This document shows positions 6,953 through 16,385 of a DNA stretch of 22,036 nucleotides, one piece after another (position 1 is the stretch's first letter; each line of letters opens with the position of its first letter). The translations under genes and the position numbers were made by a program. Under the pieces are notes generated by a model, which made no database searches, was not told where the DNA came from, and was given only the letters and a program-made list of their open reading frames with translations. This DNA comes from a virus, in the IMG/VR virus record IMGVR_UViG_3300028384_000749, positions 1 through 22,036 of that record. One strand, 5' to 3'.

Positions 6953-7222
6953 CTATTCCTCTTGATTGTTGTCATCGGCCTTTGCTTCGATTTGTTCCTT
7001 CACGGCAACACGCTGACGTAGTGTGCTGATGATTTCGACTAAGGCTCTGTAGTGGTGGTAAGACTGCTCTCTGATGTCCACTTGCTCAGGCTTTGAGTTC
7101 ACGAACTGCTGAAAAGCACCGTCTACCAGTTGATTGATTGTGTTATTGAATATGTCGTTATCAAGCAGGAATGAGGCATCCTCACCCTGCTGGATTAACG
7201 AAAGTTCAGTATCTTTATCCAA
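6953..7222 (-). CDS. Small acidic helical protein between portal and scaffold
   Basis: An 89-residue protein starting with TTG at 7222. The rare start is well supported: AGGAG lies at normal distance and no ATG is available upstream. The sequence (LSLIQQGEDASFLLDNDIFNNTINQLVDGAFQQF and later LVEIISTLRQRVAVKEQI) looks alpha-helical and is acidic at the C-terminus. Its stop lies four bases before the chosen scaffold start, so the two genes are linked. No membrane segment or catalytic motif is seen. A virion assembly role is inferred from position only. Confidence 0.75.
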   Translation of the reverse strand: MDKDTELSLIQQGEDASFLLDNDIFNNTINQLVDGAFQQFVNSKPEQVDIREQSYHHYRALVEIISTLRQRVAVKEQIEAKADDNNQEE

Positions 7223-7282
7223 ACTTCTCTCCTATTTCTGATACACTTTCCTAATGCCCAATCGCCAGTTAAGGAGACTTAG

Positions 7283-7537
7283 ATGAAGAAAGTGTTGATT
7301 GTTGTTAGTGTTGGTTTGATGACCATGACATCTTCAGCCTTTGCAGATGACTGTGATAAAGTGCGATCAAGCGGCTTAAGGCTTACTCACGAGATCTTTT
7401 TATGGAAAAAAGTACTTGGTGAATCTGTTAAAGCCGAAAAAGACGATCAGGCTGATATTGCTCGCTTCGCTCTCGAGGAGTCTTTGGATTTGGCTGCCAA
7501 ATACGCCTCCATATATAATGCGTTTTGCAAAGACTAG
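7283..7537 (+). CDS. Small exported helical two-cysteine protein
   Basis: An 84-residue protein with a textbook signal peptide (MKKVLIVVSVGLMTMTSSAFA, cut before DD). The mature ~63 residues look mostly helical, with one cysteine near each end (DDCDK and NAFCKD), which could staple the ends together in the periplasm. AAGGAG at 7271-7276, six bases before the ATG, gives strong translation initiation. It is alone on the plus strand between the portal gene and the 6953-7222 gene. Its TAG stop and the portal TAG stop share the same CTAG, so the genes converge with overlapping stop codons. Function unknown. Confidence 0.82.
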   Translation: MKKVLIVVSVGLMTMTSSAFADDCDKVRSSGLRLTHEIFLWKKVLGESVKAEKDDQADIARFALEESLDLAAKYASIYNAFCKD

Positions 7538-9561
7538 CCAGTGGGACTTGCGATCCCACGGACTTCACTTGTGTTTTGGAGAACCTCTAGTTCGGCTTCG
7601 TCAATTCGCTGCTTATGCTGGAATTGAGCCTCTTTGAGGTCCATTGTGTCAGACTGAATTGCGTGGCTGGCTTGTGCTTTCTCAGCATCAATCTCCAGTT
7701 TGGCTGCTGCCATCTGTGCATCTGTTTCTGCACGAACTTCTGCTACCCTTGTCTGGCGTTCTTGAATTTCCATCTGCTTCATAGCCATCTGCGCTTGCAT
7801 TTCCTGCATTGGGTTAGGCTGAGGTGGAGGTATCATCTCTGGAGGCGTTAGGTATTCCTCAACATTTAGGATCCCTTGTTGCTCAAGAATAGATTTCATC
7901 ATCGCATAGCGATTTTGTAGGCTGTACATAGGCTGTAAGCCCGGATCTTGGGTAAACATAGTATGCAAAGCCAAGCGTTTCTGCGCTTCTCTGTCTTGCT
8001 CACCGTAGCCAAGACGCAGTTCAACAACCACATCACGCTTTTCTTTCCATGATGTTGGGTCGATTTGTACATATGCACCTGCAATCTCGACGACTTTCTG
8101 CTGGCTCTCGTTTTCAACGACCAGCATATAAATCTCGTGGAACAGATGCTTTACAAAGGATGCGAAGTGTCTTGCGACAATTTTTTGACGCTGCTGGCTT
8201 AAGGTAGCCAGTTGTTCGACCATGGCTGCGCTATTCTGCTTTGATATAGCGTCCTTGTTCAAGCCTTGGCTTAACCTGCTAACACCTGTGTTATCTTCCA
8301 AATCCTGATCAAGTTGCTGTAGGGTCTGGAACACAAATGGGTTCAGTGGTGCCTGTGGCATTGGACTGATTGCGTCTGGTCTCGACACATTCACAAGACC
8401 GCCCACTCTGTTGTCGATCAACTCTCGAGGATTTGTGAGACCACCTTTGACGACCATATACCTTGGGTTGTTGGTGATCATTGCGTGGTCGAGGATTGAC
8501 CGAGTAAGTACCGTTCTTGCATTTTGCGTGGCGCATAGTTTGTCTGCGAAGTTAGATCCGTAGAATGAATGTGGGATTGGAAGTGGGCAGAAAGTAATAA
8601 ACGGACGTCGATTTACTTCTTCAATGTCCAGTATTGCATTACCTGCCTTGACTACACGATGAAGTTTAGCAATGCCCTCACCTTCGACATCAAGCATGAT
8701 GTAGGCTTCATAGACCATGATGTATCGCACTTGGTCTTGATAACCATGTGCACCAAAGCCTCGACCAACATCTACACCTTCATGTCGAGCCAGTATCTCA
8801 GGGTCTGTCTCCATCTCGATGTCTTCATGATCACCAATGTTGTCCAGTTCTTTGCTGTCTGGATACATTTCACGCAACTCTGACAAGGTTTTGCGTGTCC
8901 GGTGAGCACAGAATGTACTGTCTTCAAGGCTCTTACATTGTGCCTCAACAATCAGTTCCTCTGGTGGAATAGTCTCGATGACAACTTGTGAAGTGTCACG
9001 AATGACACCAACAGTACCACTAAGAAGACCCATATCATCTTCTTCACTGTCGATGAGGATTACGTCTTCTTGAGCAAGAAGCATATCAAGTTGATCTTGG
9101 TTTAGACCACTAAACTCCTCGACATTGGTTTCTTCGCTTTCCTGCCAAAATACTTTGGCTGCGCCAACTCTGGCCATGAGGCCATCGTGGATAACGCTTG
9201 AAAACACTTGGAAACCGTCATTCTGTCGGAAAAGCACATAATCTGTATACGATGAGCATACTGCAGCCGTTTGAGTGTCTTCTGGCCCCTGAGGAGCAAA
9301 CTTAACGATGCGATTACCTGCAGCGAAAGTCTCCAAGAGTGCTGCTTGCATTGAGTTAACGGCATTGTAGACGTCTTGAGAGACGTATTTGCTGTTACCG
9401 TCATGTGCAGGTTTTGGAAGTTTTGTGTTGTAGTATTCAAGAACCTTTTTGCGTTCTTTTGAAAGTTCACTGTCGTAGTAACCAACCGATAAACGGATGT
9501 TATCTTCGACAAGTTTGACGATCTCTTTGTCGTCTAACTTTCGATAGTCTTTTTCTGCCAT
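7534..9561 (-). CDS. Portal protein (head-to-tail connector)
   Basis: A 675-residue protein that forms the dodecameric ring at the capsid vertex through which DNA is packaged and ejected. It follows terL by three bases. The N-terminal region (SKYVSQDVYNAVNSMQAALLETFAAGNRIVKF) and DGLMARVGAAKVFW are typical of podovirus and P22-like portals, as is IDPTSWKEKRDVVVELRLGYG in the C-terminal half. The last ~90 residues are a long Gln/Glu/Ala-rich helix (MQAQMAMKQMEIQERQT onward), matching a barrel or coiled-coil tail. Length fits this class of portal. The stop codon overlaps that of the convergent gene at 7283. Confidence 0.88.
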   Translation of the reverse strand: MAEKDYRKLDDKEIVKLVEDNIRLSVGYYDSELSKERKKVLEYYNTKLPKPAHDGNSKYVSQDVYNAVNSMQAALLETFAAGNRIVKFAPQGPEDTQTAAVCSSYTDYVLFRQNDGFQVFSSVIHDGLMARVGAAKVFWQESEETNVEEFSGLNQDQLDMLLAQEDVILIDSEEDDMGLLSGTVGVIRDTSQVVIETIPPEELIVEAQCKSLEDSTFCAHRTRKTLSELREMYPDSKELDNIGDHEDIEMETDPEILARHEGVDVGRGFGAHGYQDQVRYIMVYEAYIMLDVEGEGIAKLHRVVKAGNAILDIEEVNRRPFITFCPLPIPHSFYGSNFADKLCATQNARTVLTRSILDHAMITNNPRYMVVKGGLTNPRELIDNRVGGLVNVSRPDAISPMPQAPLNPFVFQTLQQLDQDLEDNTGVSRLSQGLNKDAISKQNSAAMVEQLATLSQQRQKIVARHFASFVKHLFHEIYMLVVENESQQKVVEIAGAYVQIDPTSWKEKRDVVVELRLGYGEQDREAQKRLALHTMFTQDPGLQPMYSLQNRYAMMKSILEQQGILNVEEYLTPPEMIPPPQPNPMQEMQAQMAMKQMEIQERQTRVAEVRAETDAQMAAAKLEIDAEKAQASHAIQSDTMDLKEAQFQHKQRIDEAELEVLQNTSEVRGIASPTG

Positions 9562-9564
9562 AGA

Positions 9565-11136
9565 TTACACCATTTCAATAAATAGTTCGGGTGGGGTTTC
9601 GACTGGTTCCCACACGCCTTCATGGACATGATTAGCGAGTGCGAGTGACATGACGCAGTCATCAAAACAAGACGCTTCCGCCTCCATTGAGCCACTTTCT
9701 GTGACGATGTAGGTAAGCATTTCTCTGATTGTGACTTTGTCGTTAAGTTCCAATTCGCCTTCACGCATTGAGGCTCTTAATTGGTCTATTATCAACGGCT
9801 TAGTCTTCGAAGTTGTAGTAAAGCCTAACTTTACTGTCTCTCGATCTGTGATCTTATCTACCTGCACTTCTGTGTAGAAGTTGGGGTAAGCGAAGTCTTT
9901 GCCTAACCTTGTGCAGGTCAGGATGCCATGAGAGTTATTCTCAACGATGATATGCGCTTCATTGTAGTATTCACCAAGGGCATACAGAACGTCTGCAAAG
10001 TAGTCTGGGTGTATTTGACCACGCCAAGTTGCAACCTGTCTTTTCTTGCTGTCGAGCACTTGTGCAACGGAGTAGTCTCCATTTCGGACACCCATGGCAA
10101 CATCAGCCCCAATAACATAGCGTTCTCCCGGGTCATGTTTGATGTATGTGGTAAGTTCCCCTCGAGCATTATGGATGAACTCATCACCCTCTAATGCAAG
10201 GCGTTCCTCTACATCACGAGTGTCATTAAGACATTCTGATAGTTGTTCTGGGTTAAATACAGGCCGGCCTGTGGTTAAAAAGGCTTCTTCTGGCTCTGCA
10301 GGGTATTCCTGTCTGAATAGATCAATGCCATTTTGAGCAATTTTTCGACGACGGAACATTAGTTGTTCATCATCAAGATTGTACTTTTCGACTAACTCAT
10401 CTTCTTCTGGTGTACGCTCAAATGCTTCAGGAACTAATTCTCTGTAGTTTGGGTCTGTAAACCATGGAATAAACACCGGAATAAAGCCATTTGTACCCTC
10501 TACAGCACCTTTCCAGAGGTCATAGTAGATACCAGTTACACCATTGGCTGTACTTTCAACAAATACGGCTGTTCCTTTGGTATTTGGCACCGCCTGTAGC
10601 AGACCATTCCAGATGTCTGCTGCTGTATTCTTTGGCCAAAAGGCTAATTCTGATGCGTGAACGTGAGTAAGTGTTTCCCCTCGCCCAACACTGTCACCAC
10701 CTGCAGTAGCCACAATGAAACTGCTGTCTAAAACATCAAATGAGAGTTCACGTCTGGAACTGTATTTGGTGTGAGGCTTTAGAATTTCAGGGCAATGCTG
10801 ATGGAACCTCTGTGTCATATCAAACAATGCCCTTGTGCTGTCACTGTGGTGAGTAACAACCATTGCTTTCCGGGCTTTCTGTTGAGAAACAGAGAAATAC
10901 AGGTATCCGCCTGTGTAAGTAGACAAACCCTGCTGCCGAGCCTTGAGAATGATGACACGAACCTTGCCTTCGGTCTTAAGTTGCTTGCTTACAGCGTCGT
11001 CTAGGATTTGTTGGGCTGGATTGAGTTTAAATGGGGCAATTTTGCCCTCTTTAGTACGAATTTTAAGTGAAGATTGTGCGTAGAAGGGAAAGTCGGTGTA
11101 AAGACGCTTACGGACCTTCTTGAGTTTCGGGTCCAT
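9565..11136 (-). CDS. terL: Terminase large subunit
   Basis: A 523-residue DNA packaging motor. The ATPase domain has a Walker A-like ILKARQQGLS (about residues 63-72), a Walker B/catalytic segment THVHASELAFW with Glu163, and a coupling motif VFVESTANG (191-199). The C-terminal nuclease domain shows the RNase H-like acidic residues: GADVAMG (Asp345), IIVENNS (Glu399) and FDDCVMSLALA (Asp492/Asp493). It cuts concatemeric DNA and pumps it into the procapsid through the portal. The start at 11136 overlaps the terS coding region by 29 bases and is preceded by GAGGAAG, so translation is probably coupled. Nothing essential appears missing. Confidence 0.93.
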   Translation of the reverse strand: MDPKLKKVRKRLYTDFPFYAQSSLKIRTKEGKIAPFKLNPAQQILDDAVSKQLKTEGKVRVIILKARQQGLSTYTGGYLYFSVSQQKARKAMVVTHHSDSTRALFDMTQRFHQHCPEILKPHTKYSSRRELSFDVLDSSFIVATAGGDSVGRGETLTHVHASELAFWPKNTAADIWNGLLQAVPNTKGTAVFVESTANGVTGIYYDLWKGAVEGTNGFIPVFIPWFTDPNYRELVPEAFERTPEEDELVEKYNLDDEQLMFRRRKIAQNGIDLFRQEYPAEPEEAFLTTGRPVFNPEQLSECLNDTRDVEERLALEGDEFIHNARGELTTYIKHDPGERYVIGADVAMGVRNGDYSVAQVLDSKKRQVATWRGQIHPDYFADVLYALGEYYNEAHIIVENNSHGILTCTRLGKDFAYPNFYTEVQVDKITDRETVKLGFTTTSKTKPLIIDQLRASMREGELELNDKVTIREMLTYIVTESGSMEAEASCFDDCVMSLALANHVHEGVWEPVETPPELFIEMV

Positions 11137-11596
11137 CTTCCTCGTCTTCTGTAAGTAGGCTTGCTAGGAAGTCTTCTGCCTTCGCTACAGCCACTTCTGA
11201 CTTTGATACAGGTTTGCTTTTAGTAAAATCTAAAACCAAACGTGCTGCTGCAAGTCTTTCTCGGGTTTCGCCGGGTACTCGCATCACTTCCACAGCAGTT
11301 TCTAATGCTTCACGACTGTAATCGTCTTCGATGTCGTATTTGTCTGCCATGATTTTTACTACCTCTTTTGCTTCCTTCTTTGCTTTTGCACGAATTGGTT
11401 CGATTTCGTGCTTTCTGTAACCGTCTGGAACACCTTTAGGGCGTCCAGCGTTCTTCCGTGGCTTCGTAGACCACTGTTTTCTAAGTTCCCGACCCTCTGG
11501 AGTATCCATAAGGGTCGAGAAGTAATTTCGTTTTGGTGCTTTTTGAGGTTGAGACGATGTTTTGGATGATTTTGCACGTTCTTTACGCTGCTTCAT
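11108..11596 (-). CDS. terS: Terminase small subunit
   Basis: A 162-residue protein. The N-terminus is basic and disordered (KQRKERAKSSKTSSQPQKAPKRN). It is followed by GRPKGVPDGYRKHEIEPIRAKA and a helical core (ALETAVEVMRVPGETRERLAAARLVLDFTKSKP) typical of small terminases of marine podoviruses, then an acidic C-terminal tail that may contact TerL. It recognises phage DNA and delivers it to TerL. The ATG overlaps the TGA of the upstream internal virion gene by one base (TGATG). The terL start lies inside its 3' end. Confidence 0.85.
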   Translation of the reverse strand: MKQRKERAKSSKTSSQPQKAPKRNYFSTLMDTPEGRELRKQWSTKPRKNAGRPKGVPDGYRKHEIEPIRAKAKKEAKEVVKIMADKYDIEDDYSREALETAVEVMRVPGETRERLAAARLVLDFTKSKPVSKSEVAVAKAEDFLASLLTEDEEDGPETQEGP

Positions 11597-13872
11597 CAGT
11601 CTTGCCTCGTTTGCTTTCCGATACGCTCAAGATATGGCGTAAGATACTTATCGACTAAGTCTTTGCGACGAAGTTTTGCTTCGGCTTCTGCAAGGATGTC
11701 GAAAGCACGTCTATATGGCTGTGGGCCAAGGTTTCCGCCTAAATCAGCAAGTGCTTGTGATAAGATTTGTTTGTCACTGACGGCAATGCTTTTGTCGTCA
11801 TTAACAGCATCTCTTAAATCACGCAGTGCTTTCTTGTTCTTCATCTCTCCACGTCTGCGTCTGTCTTCAGTTTCTGTCAGTTCTTTACGAACTGGTTCAG
11901 CAACACGACGATCTTCCATTTGTGGGTTTTTAGCGATGAAGTCGTTAACAGCCTTGATCAGTGGCGAAAGCATATCGTTTGAGATTTTACCGCCAGTATC
12001 AATACTAATCCGATACTCTTTAATAGCCTTTACCAATGCAGGTTCAGCATTTGGCTGCCTAAGTAGATAGCGCATAACTTCAGCAACACCGCCTTTATCT
12101 AAACCAGTAGATAATTGAACGATGTCTTGAGGTGAGCCGGGTGTCGGTTCTGCACCCTGTGCGCCTTGTAGTCTGTTAAGACGTGCTTGGGAGGCTTGGT
12201 TTTCCTGTTCTCTTTCAGCCTTAGCCTGTGCTGCTAAATCTTTGAGCGTTTGTTCATCGATGCGCTGCTGGACCACAGACTGACCTGTCGGAGCAGCCAT
12301 GCCCTGCTTTTGTGCATTATCACGAACAAACTTAGCCACACGGCTGCGTCTGCCTGTAAGAGCGTCAATACCACGACCACCAAGTACGGCTGCTAACTGT
12401 GGAGCAATTGAAGTCCCACCAGTTCCATATGCAGCACCTGCGGTTGCAGCACCAATTATAGGTGACGCAAGTGTTCGCTGATTGCTGTAGCCAGTATTAG
12501 TGTCAAAAGGATTGAGAGCGTCAGTAAGACGTGAAACGCCACCTTTTAAACCGTTGTTGTGGACACGAGTAAGTTCATCAGACTTCCGCATCAAAGCCAG
12601 AAGTTGTTGACCTTCTCTTGTGTCACCGACCAGTTTTTCGACAGCATCATAGTCTTGTTTGCCGACTGTGTTCTTTGTTTTGTTCCGTGCCTTGTCAAAG
12701 CCAATCTTAGCCTGAACTTTATCCAGTCTTTGAGCCTCTGGATCAGTGTCCTTGAGTTTAAGTTGCTCTTTGAGTGCTTGGATAAGACCCTGCATTTGAC
12801 CAGTGTAATTCTTGTGTACTGCATCAATTGCTGCTCTTGCGCCTTCAGTAGAAGTTGGATCGACATCTTTGAGATTGAAACCATCATCTGCAGTCACTTG
12901 TTCTAAGTCTCGAGCAAAGTCTGCTGCTGCTTCAGGATTACTGGTTTTTTGAGGGTTGCCTGTGATTGCACCGACAGTCTCCTGTCCTGCTTTTGCAGTA
13001 CCTTTGACTGTTGCACCAGTTGAGGCACCCAACACAAAGTTATCGACAACGTCATTAACAACTTCTTCGGCTGTGAACTCACCGCCTTGAGCCGCTACAC
13101 CACCGATTTCAACACCAGACTGTGCTGCTTCTGTAATACCCTCTGTCTTTGCGCCACTCCACACTTCTTTGATGAAGCGTTTAGCAAGACCAGGATTTTT
13201 CTTGGCTAGTGTTTCAGCAATCTCACCATTAGTCATAGTGGCTACTTTGTTCTTCGGTATCAGTTTAGACGCACCAATCTTATCAAGTGCACCAACAACA
13301 ATCCCTAAAGCCACGTTTTTAGCAGCAGTGCTTTGGTCCTCTACATCAAGACCCTTTTGCTCTGCGGTCTCCGTAACTGATCCAATACCTAAGCCAACAC
13401 CAGTAGCGGTGGCTGTGGCACCAAGGCCAGCAACTGCGACTGCTGGTGCACCAAGCCATGCTGCGAGAGCAGCACCGCCAGCAATGATCGGAGTAGCACC
13501 GATTGAGGCTGCATTTTCTGCCCCACGAGTGGCAACCCATTCCATACCTTTGTCTTGGCTTAAGGCATCCATAAAGGACATATCACCTAAGGGTGATACA
13601 TAACCACCCTGCTCGATGTCTTTGTCTTGTTCAGCAACAATTCTGTTGCCCATATCAGTCAAGCCTTGGAAGTCGAAGGCAGAGCCTATCGATCGTAATG
13701 TTTGACCACCAAGACGCTGCGCTTGGTCTACTGAGTATCCAAATGCACTGTCGGTAGGTTGGTTTTGAGATTGTAATTGGCGAATTGCTTGGGCCAATCG
13801 CTTTGCATCTTCTGTGTTACCTGCAGCATCGGCTTTTCTTAGCGCATCAGAAAGTTGGTTAATGTCAGCCAT
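11596..13872 (-). CDS. Internal virion / DNA ejection protein with hydrophobic core
   Basis: A 758-residue protein. Residues about 124-166 are a long Ala/Gly/Val-rich hydrophobic stretch, able to insert into a membrane. The rest is Gln-, Ala- and charge-rich with long helical segments. Podovirus ejection proteins carry this profile: they are packed in the head and form a channel through the cell envelope at infection. Location next to the transglycosylase-bearing gene supports this. AGGAG eight bases upstream supports the start at 13872. No enzyme motif was found. The exact family is not recognised. Confidence 0.72.
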   Translation of the reverse strand: MADINQLSDALRKADAAGNTEDAKRLAQAIRQLQSQNQPTDSAFGYSVDQAQRLGGQTLRSIGSAFDFQGLTDMGNRIVAEQDKDIEQGGYVSPLGDMSFMDALSQDKGMEWVATRGAENAASIGATPIIAGGAALAAWLGAPAVAVAGLGATATATGVGLGIGSVTETAEQKGLDVEDQSTAAKNVALGIVVGALDKIGASKLIPKNKVATMTNGEIAETLAKKNPGLAKRFIKEVWSGAKTEGITEAAQSGVEIGGVAAQGGEFTAEEVVNDVVDNFVLGASTGATVKGTAKAGQETVGAITGNPQKTSNPEAAADFARDLEQVTADDGFNLKDVDPTSTEGARAAIDAVHKNYTGQMQGLIQALKEQLKLKDTDPEAQRLDKVQAKIGFDKARNKTKNTVGKQDYDAVEKLVGDTREGQQLLALMRKSDELTRVHNNGLKGGVSRLTDALNPFDTNTGYSNQRTLASPIIGAATAGAAYGTGGTSIAPQLAAVLGGRGIDALTGRRSRVAKFVRDNAQKQGMAAPTGQSVVQQRIDEQTLKDLAAQAKAEREQENQASQARLNRLQGAQGAEPTPGSPQDIVQLSTGLDKGGVAEVMRYLLRQPNAEPALVKAIKEYRISIDTGGKISNDMLSPLIKAVNDFIAKNPQMEDRRVAEPVRKELTETEDRRRRGEMKNKKALRDLRDAVNDDKSIAVSDKQILSQALADLGGNLGPQPYRRAFDILAEAEAKLRRKDLVDKYLTPYLERIGKQTRQD

Positions 13873-13887
13873 ACTTTACTCCTGCTG

Positions 13888-15315
13888 CTATTTGTACTTT
13901 TCCACTAAATCTTGGACGTCATCTGGAATGTTTGATGAGTTTGTAGGCTGCGGAGTGCTGCCAATTGATTCAATTACACCGTCCTTTTGGAAGGCGTTAA
14001 TCACACCGACGTAATGTTTCTTAACTCGTGCAAGGTTCTTCAAGAATTGCTCACGGCTTTGAGACTGCCGGAGACTACCAAGTGAAGATTTGAGCAAACC
14101 AAGTTCTCTGTCAGATACCTGACCTAATGAACCACCAGTTGGAGATGCGTCACGCATTGCTTGTAGACGATCAAAGCCTACTGCAGCCTCGATAGTATCA
14201 ATTTGTGAGGCAACATCATGAGCCTCAGTGCCCGGTACATAAGACAGAGCATTACCAATCATGCCTGTAACATTATCGAATGGGTTCCAAGTGCTTGCCG
14301 CAGTCTTAACCTTTTGTTCAATTGTATTAATGCTGTCTAATGCTGCTTGGCTGTAAACATTTTGCCCTTCGCTAGACGTATTTTTCGCTTTGCCCTGATT
14401 TGCAAGCATCTCTTGATATGCTGCAAGTCCGTTAGCACGGTTTGCATCCATAATAGCACCATAGGTGTCTCCCATTGCTTGATATGCTGCTAAACCACCT
14501 TTTGCGCTTGCACCAACTCCGGCTAAACCAACTCTCATTAGTAGTTCATTGTTATCAATCTGTGTGGATGGCAGAGCCATGTTGGACTGGTCACGACGAC
14601 GCCCAGTAACACGAAATGTACCTAACATTGGCACCGGAGGATCACCCTCGCCTTCTTGAGGCATTGTCAGTGCGGGTTTACTTTCTGCAGCCGTGGCTGG
14701 CATTGTCTCAGCCTGTGCTGTGCTGATTGGATTGATTGCACTCAAGATTGGACCAAAGAAACCATCATCTGCACTGGCAGTGTTTGCTTCTGGCCTTCTT
14801 ATTGTTTGTGTTCCCATCATGGCGTCAGCCATGGCAAGACGAGCCATTTCTTCTTCAGTCATCTGAGCCATTTGTGTATTACCTTCATTTGTAGGTGCTG
14901 ACGCTATGTATTGCGCTGCACGTCGGATGTATTGCTGTGTTTCATTAGGCAAATCCTCAACTCGACCACCATTGGCTTTCCACTCAACAGTCGCTGCTGG
15001 ACCCATGTTGTAGGCAACAAGCATCTCTAATGGTGTTGTGAAGTTGTGATAGTTGCTGAAGCCAGTAATGTACTGACCAGCCAACTGCCGTGCCGTTATA
15101 GGGTCTTGCACGTCAGTCAGTGGGATATTCATTGGCATCCCATAACCCATGTTACCAAGGTTCTTTTGAAGAAACTGATAAGGGCCTTGAGCACCTTTTG
15201 GGCTTACTGCTGTTCGTGCTTTATTTGGGCTAAGGTGCCCAGTTTCAGCAAATCTGATGGCGTCTAGTAGCATCGGTTGAGGCAAGCCTGAATTGTTCAG
15301 GATGCCGATACTCAT
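13888..15315 (-). CDS. Internal virion protein with lytic transglycosylase domain
   Basis: A 475-residue protein. Its first ~140 residues form an SLT-type lytic transglycosylase fold: the catalytic Glu is probably Glu24 (AIRFAETGHL), followed by VSPKGAQGPYQF (37-48) and AYNMGP (101-106). These are the family's ES, GLMQ-like and AYNxG motifs. The enzyme would cut the glycan strands of peptidoglycan so DNA can cross the envelope on entry. The remainder is low-complexity and helical, with no second domain recognised. It lies two bases from the next upstream stop and 15 bases before the following ejection gene, in a three-gene ejection block. Confidence 0.85.
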   Translation of the reverse strand: MSIGILNNSGLPQPMLLDAIRFAETGHLSPNKARTAVSPKGAQGPYQFLQKNLGNMGYGMPMNIPLTDVQDPITARQLAGQYITGFSNYHNFTTPLEMLVAYNMGPAATVEWKANGGRVEDLPNETQQYIRRAAQYIASAPTNEGNTQMAQMTEEEMARLAMADAMMGTQTIRRPEANTASADDGFFGPILSAINPISTAQAETMPATAAESKPALTMPQEGEGDPPVPMLGTFRVTGRRRDQSNMALPSTQIDNNELLMRVGLAGVGASAKGGLAAYQAMGDTYGAIMDANRANGLAAYQEMLANQGKAKNTSSEGQNVYSQAALDSINTIEQKVKTAASTWNPFDNVTGMIGNALSYVPGTEAHDVASQIDTIEAAVGFDRLQAMRDASPTGGSLGQVSDRELGLLKSSLGSLRQSQSREQFLKNLARVKKHYVGVINAFQKDGVIESIGSTPQPTNSSNIPDDVQDLVEKYK

Positions 15316-15317
15316 TC

Positions 15318-16373
15318 TTAGAACCCATATACGTTGTTATTAATGCCATACATACTTCCGTTAGGTGTACCCATAGGGTTTGGATTATACGATGGCGTAG
15401 TTTGTCTAGGTGAAAACAGGTCATTAAGGCCAGTTAGATACTTACCGCCAAAGCCAAACCCAGCCATAGCACCACCTAATGCTGCAGTTGTTGGATTAGC
15501 AGTCACTGGTTGGTACGTCGCTGACTGTGGGGCATTGTTTAAGATACCTGCGTTGTACCTCATGTACTGATTAAGATCGAAGTCACGCTGACGCTCGAAA
15601 CTATCTCGAGTGTCGTCAAGTTGTGCTTGTGCATCCTGACGGAAACCAGATCCAGCGTCGGTAAGCATATTTGCTAAAGTTGGACCCATTCCAAAGCCAA
15701 TACCATAAGTATTCTTCAAACCTTCATTTGCGGCTGTCATATTACGAATGTCTTGTGAGTTTGATCGTAGATACTGATCAGCCAAATCACTGTAAATGTT
15801 ACTTGCTACATCAGCACGACGATCATCAAAGGACCGTTCTGCAATAGCCTGTGCAACTCCTGCTCTTGATGAGTTTGTGTTGTTTGAGCGTGATGCAGCC
15901 ATACCTATGCCGGGAAGTGTCTGCTCCTCGAGGCGTCGTCTGTTATCACGCATTGCTGCATCGATCATAGACTGTGCCTGAGGTGACGCTGTTGCATATG
16001 CAATCGCATTGTCTAATGACGGACTGGAAGCACGATTGTAGATATTTTGATAATTTGACCCAAAGTTTGCACCTTGGTTCATAAAGTTTTGGCCTTGGCC
16101 CATAGCGTTTGTGCCGAAGTTAGCCAGATAATTTAGACCAGACGCTGTGCGTGGGTCCATTGGTGCTAAGGTTGTATCTGTATATGCACCTGTATTCAGT
16201 GCTGCATTTAATGCGTTTTGACCACCCCGATACATATCATTGATAAAAGGCCGGGCATCTGTGTAACCTTCTGCACTTTTGTCGGCAGCATAACGCTGCG
16301 CTTTAGCATCAGTTTTGGCAGCAGATTTCGTTGCCATACCGCCAATGACGGCACCTAAAACTTGTCCAAACAT
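15318..16373 (-). CDS. Internal virion protein, probable ejection protein
   Basis: A 351-residue protein opening with a short hydrophobic, Gly/Ala-rich helix (MFGQVLGAVIGGMATKSAAK), then Asn/Gln/Gly-rich repeats (GQGQNFMNQGANFGSNYQN) and a long helical centre with RRRLEEQTLPGIGMAASRSNN. This composition and the position directly before the transglycosylase gene fit the smallest of the three head-borne ejection proteins found in many podoviruses. The C-terminus is rich in Asn, Pro and Gly. No enzyme motif is visible. Function is inferred from position and composition. Confidence 0.68.
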   Translation of the reverse strand: MFGQVLGAVIGGMATKSAAKTDAKAQRYAADKSAEGYTDARPFINDMYRGGQNALNAALNTGAYTDTTLAPMDPRTASGLNYLANFGTNAMGQGQNFMNQGANFGSNYQNIYNRASSPSLDNAIAYATASPQAQSMIDAAMRDNRRRLEEQTLPGIGMAASRSNNTNSSRAGVAQAIAERSFDDRRADVASNIYSDLADQYLRSNSQDIRNMTAANEGLKNTYGIGFGMGPTLANMLTDAGSGFRQDAQAQLDDTRDSFERQRDFDLNQYMRYNAGILNNAPQSATYQPVTANPTTAALGGAMAGFGFGGKYLTGLNDLFSPRQTTPSYNPNPMGTPNGSMYGINNNVYGF

Positions 16374-16385
16374 ATTGTATCCTTT

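Noticed and set aside
7237-7248. 12-base word TCTGATACACTT shared with 20352-20363, considered as a common promoter motif
   Set aside because: Exact 12-base matches are expected by chance in a window this size, and the other plus-strand genes do not have it.
8569-8883. Plus-strand frame of 104 codons inside the portal gene
   Set aside because: Antisense to the conserved portal gene, no ribosome binding site, and cysteine/histidine-rich composition typical of a shadow frame.
13169-13603. Plus-strand hydrophobic frame inside the 758-residue internal virion gene
   Set aside because: Antisense of the Ala/Gly/Val-rich hydrophobic core; the apparent membrane character is a mirror of the real gene.
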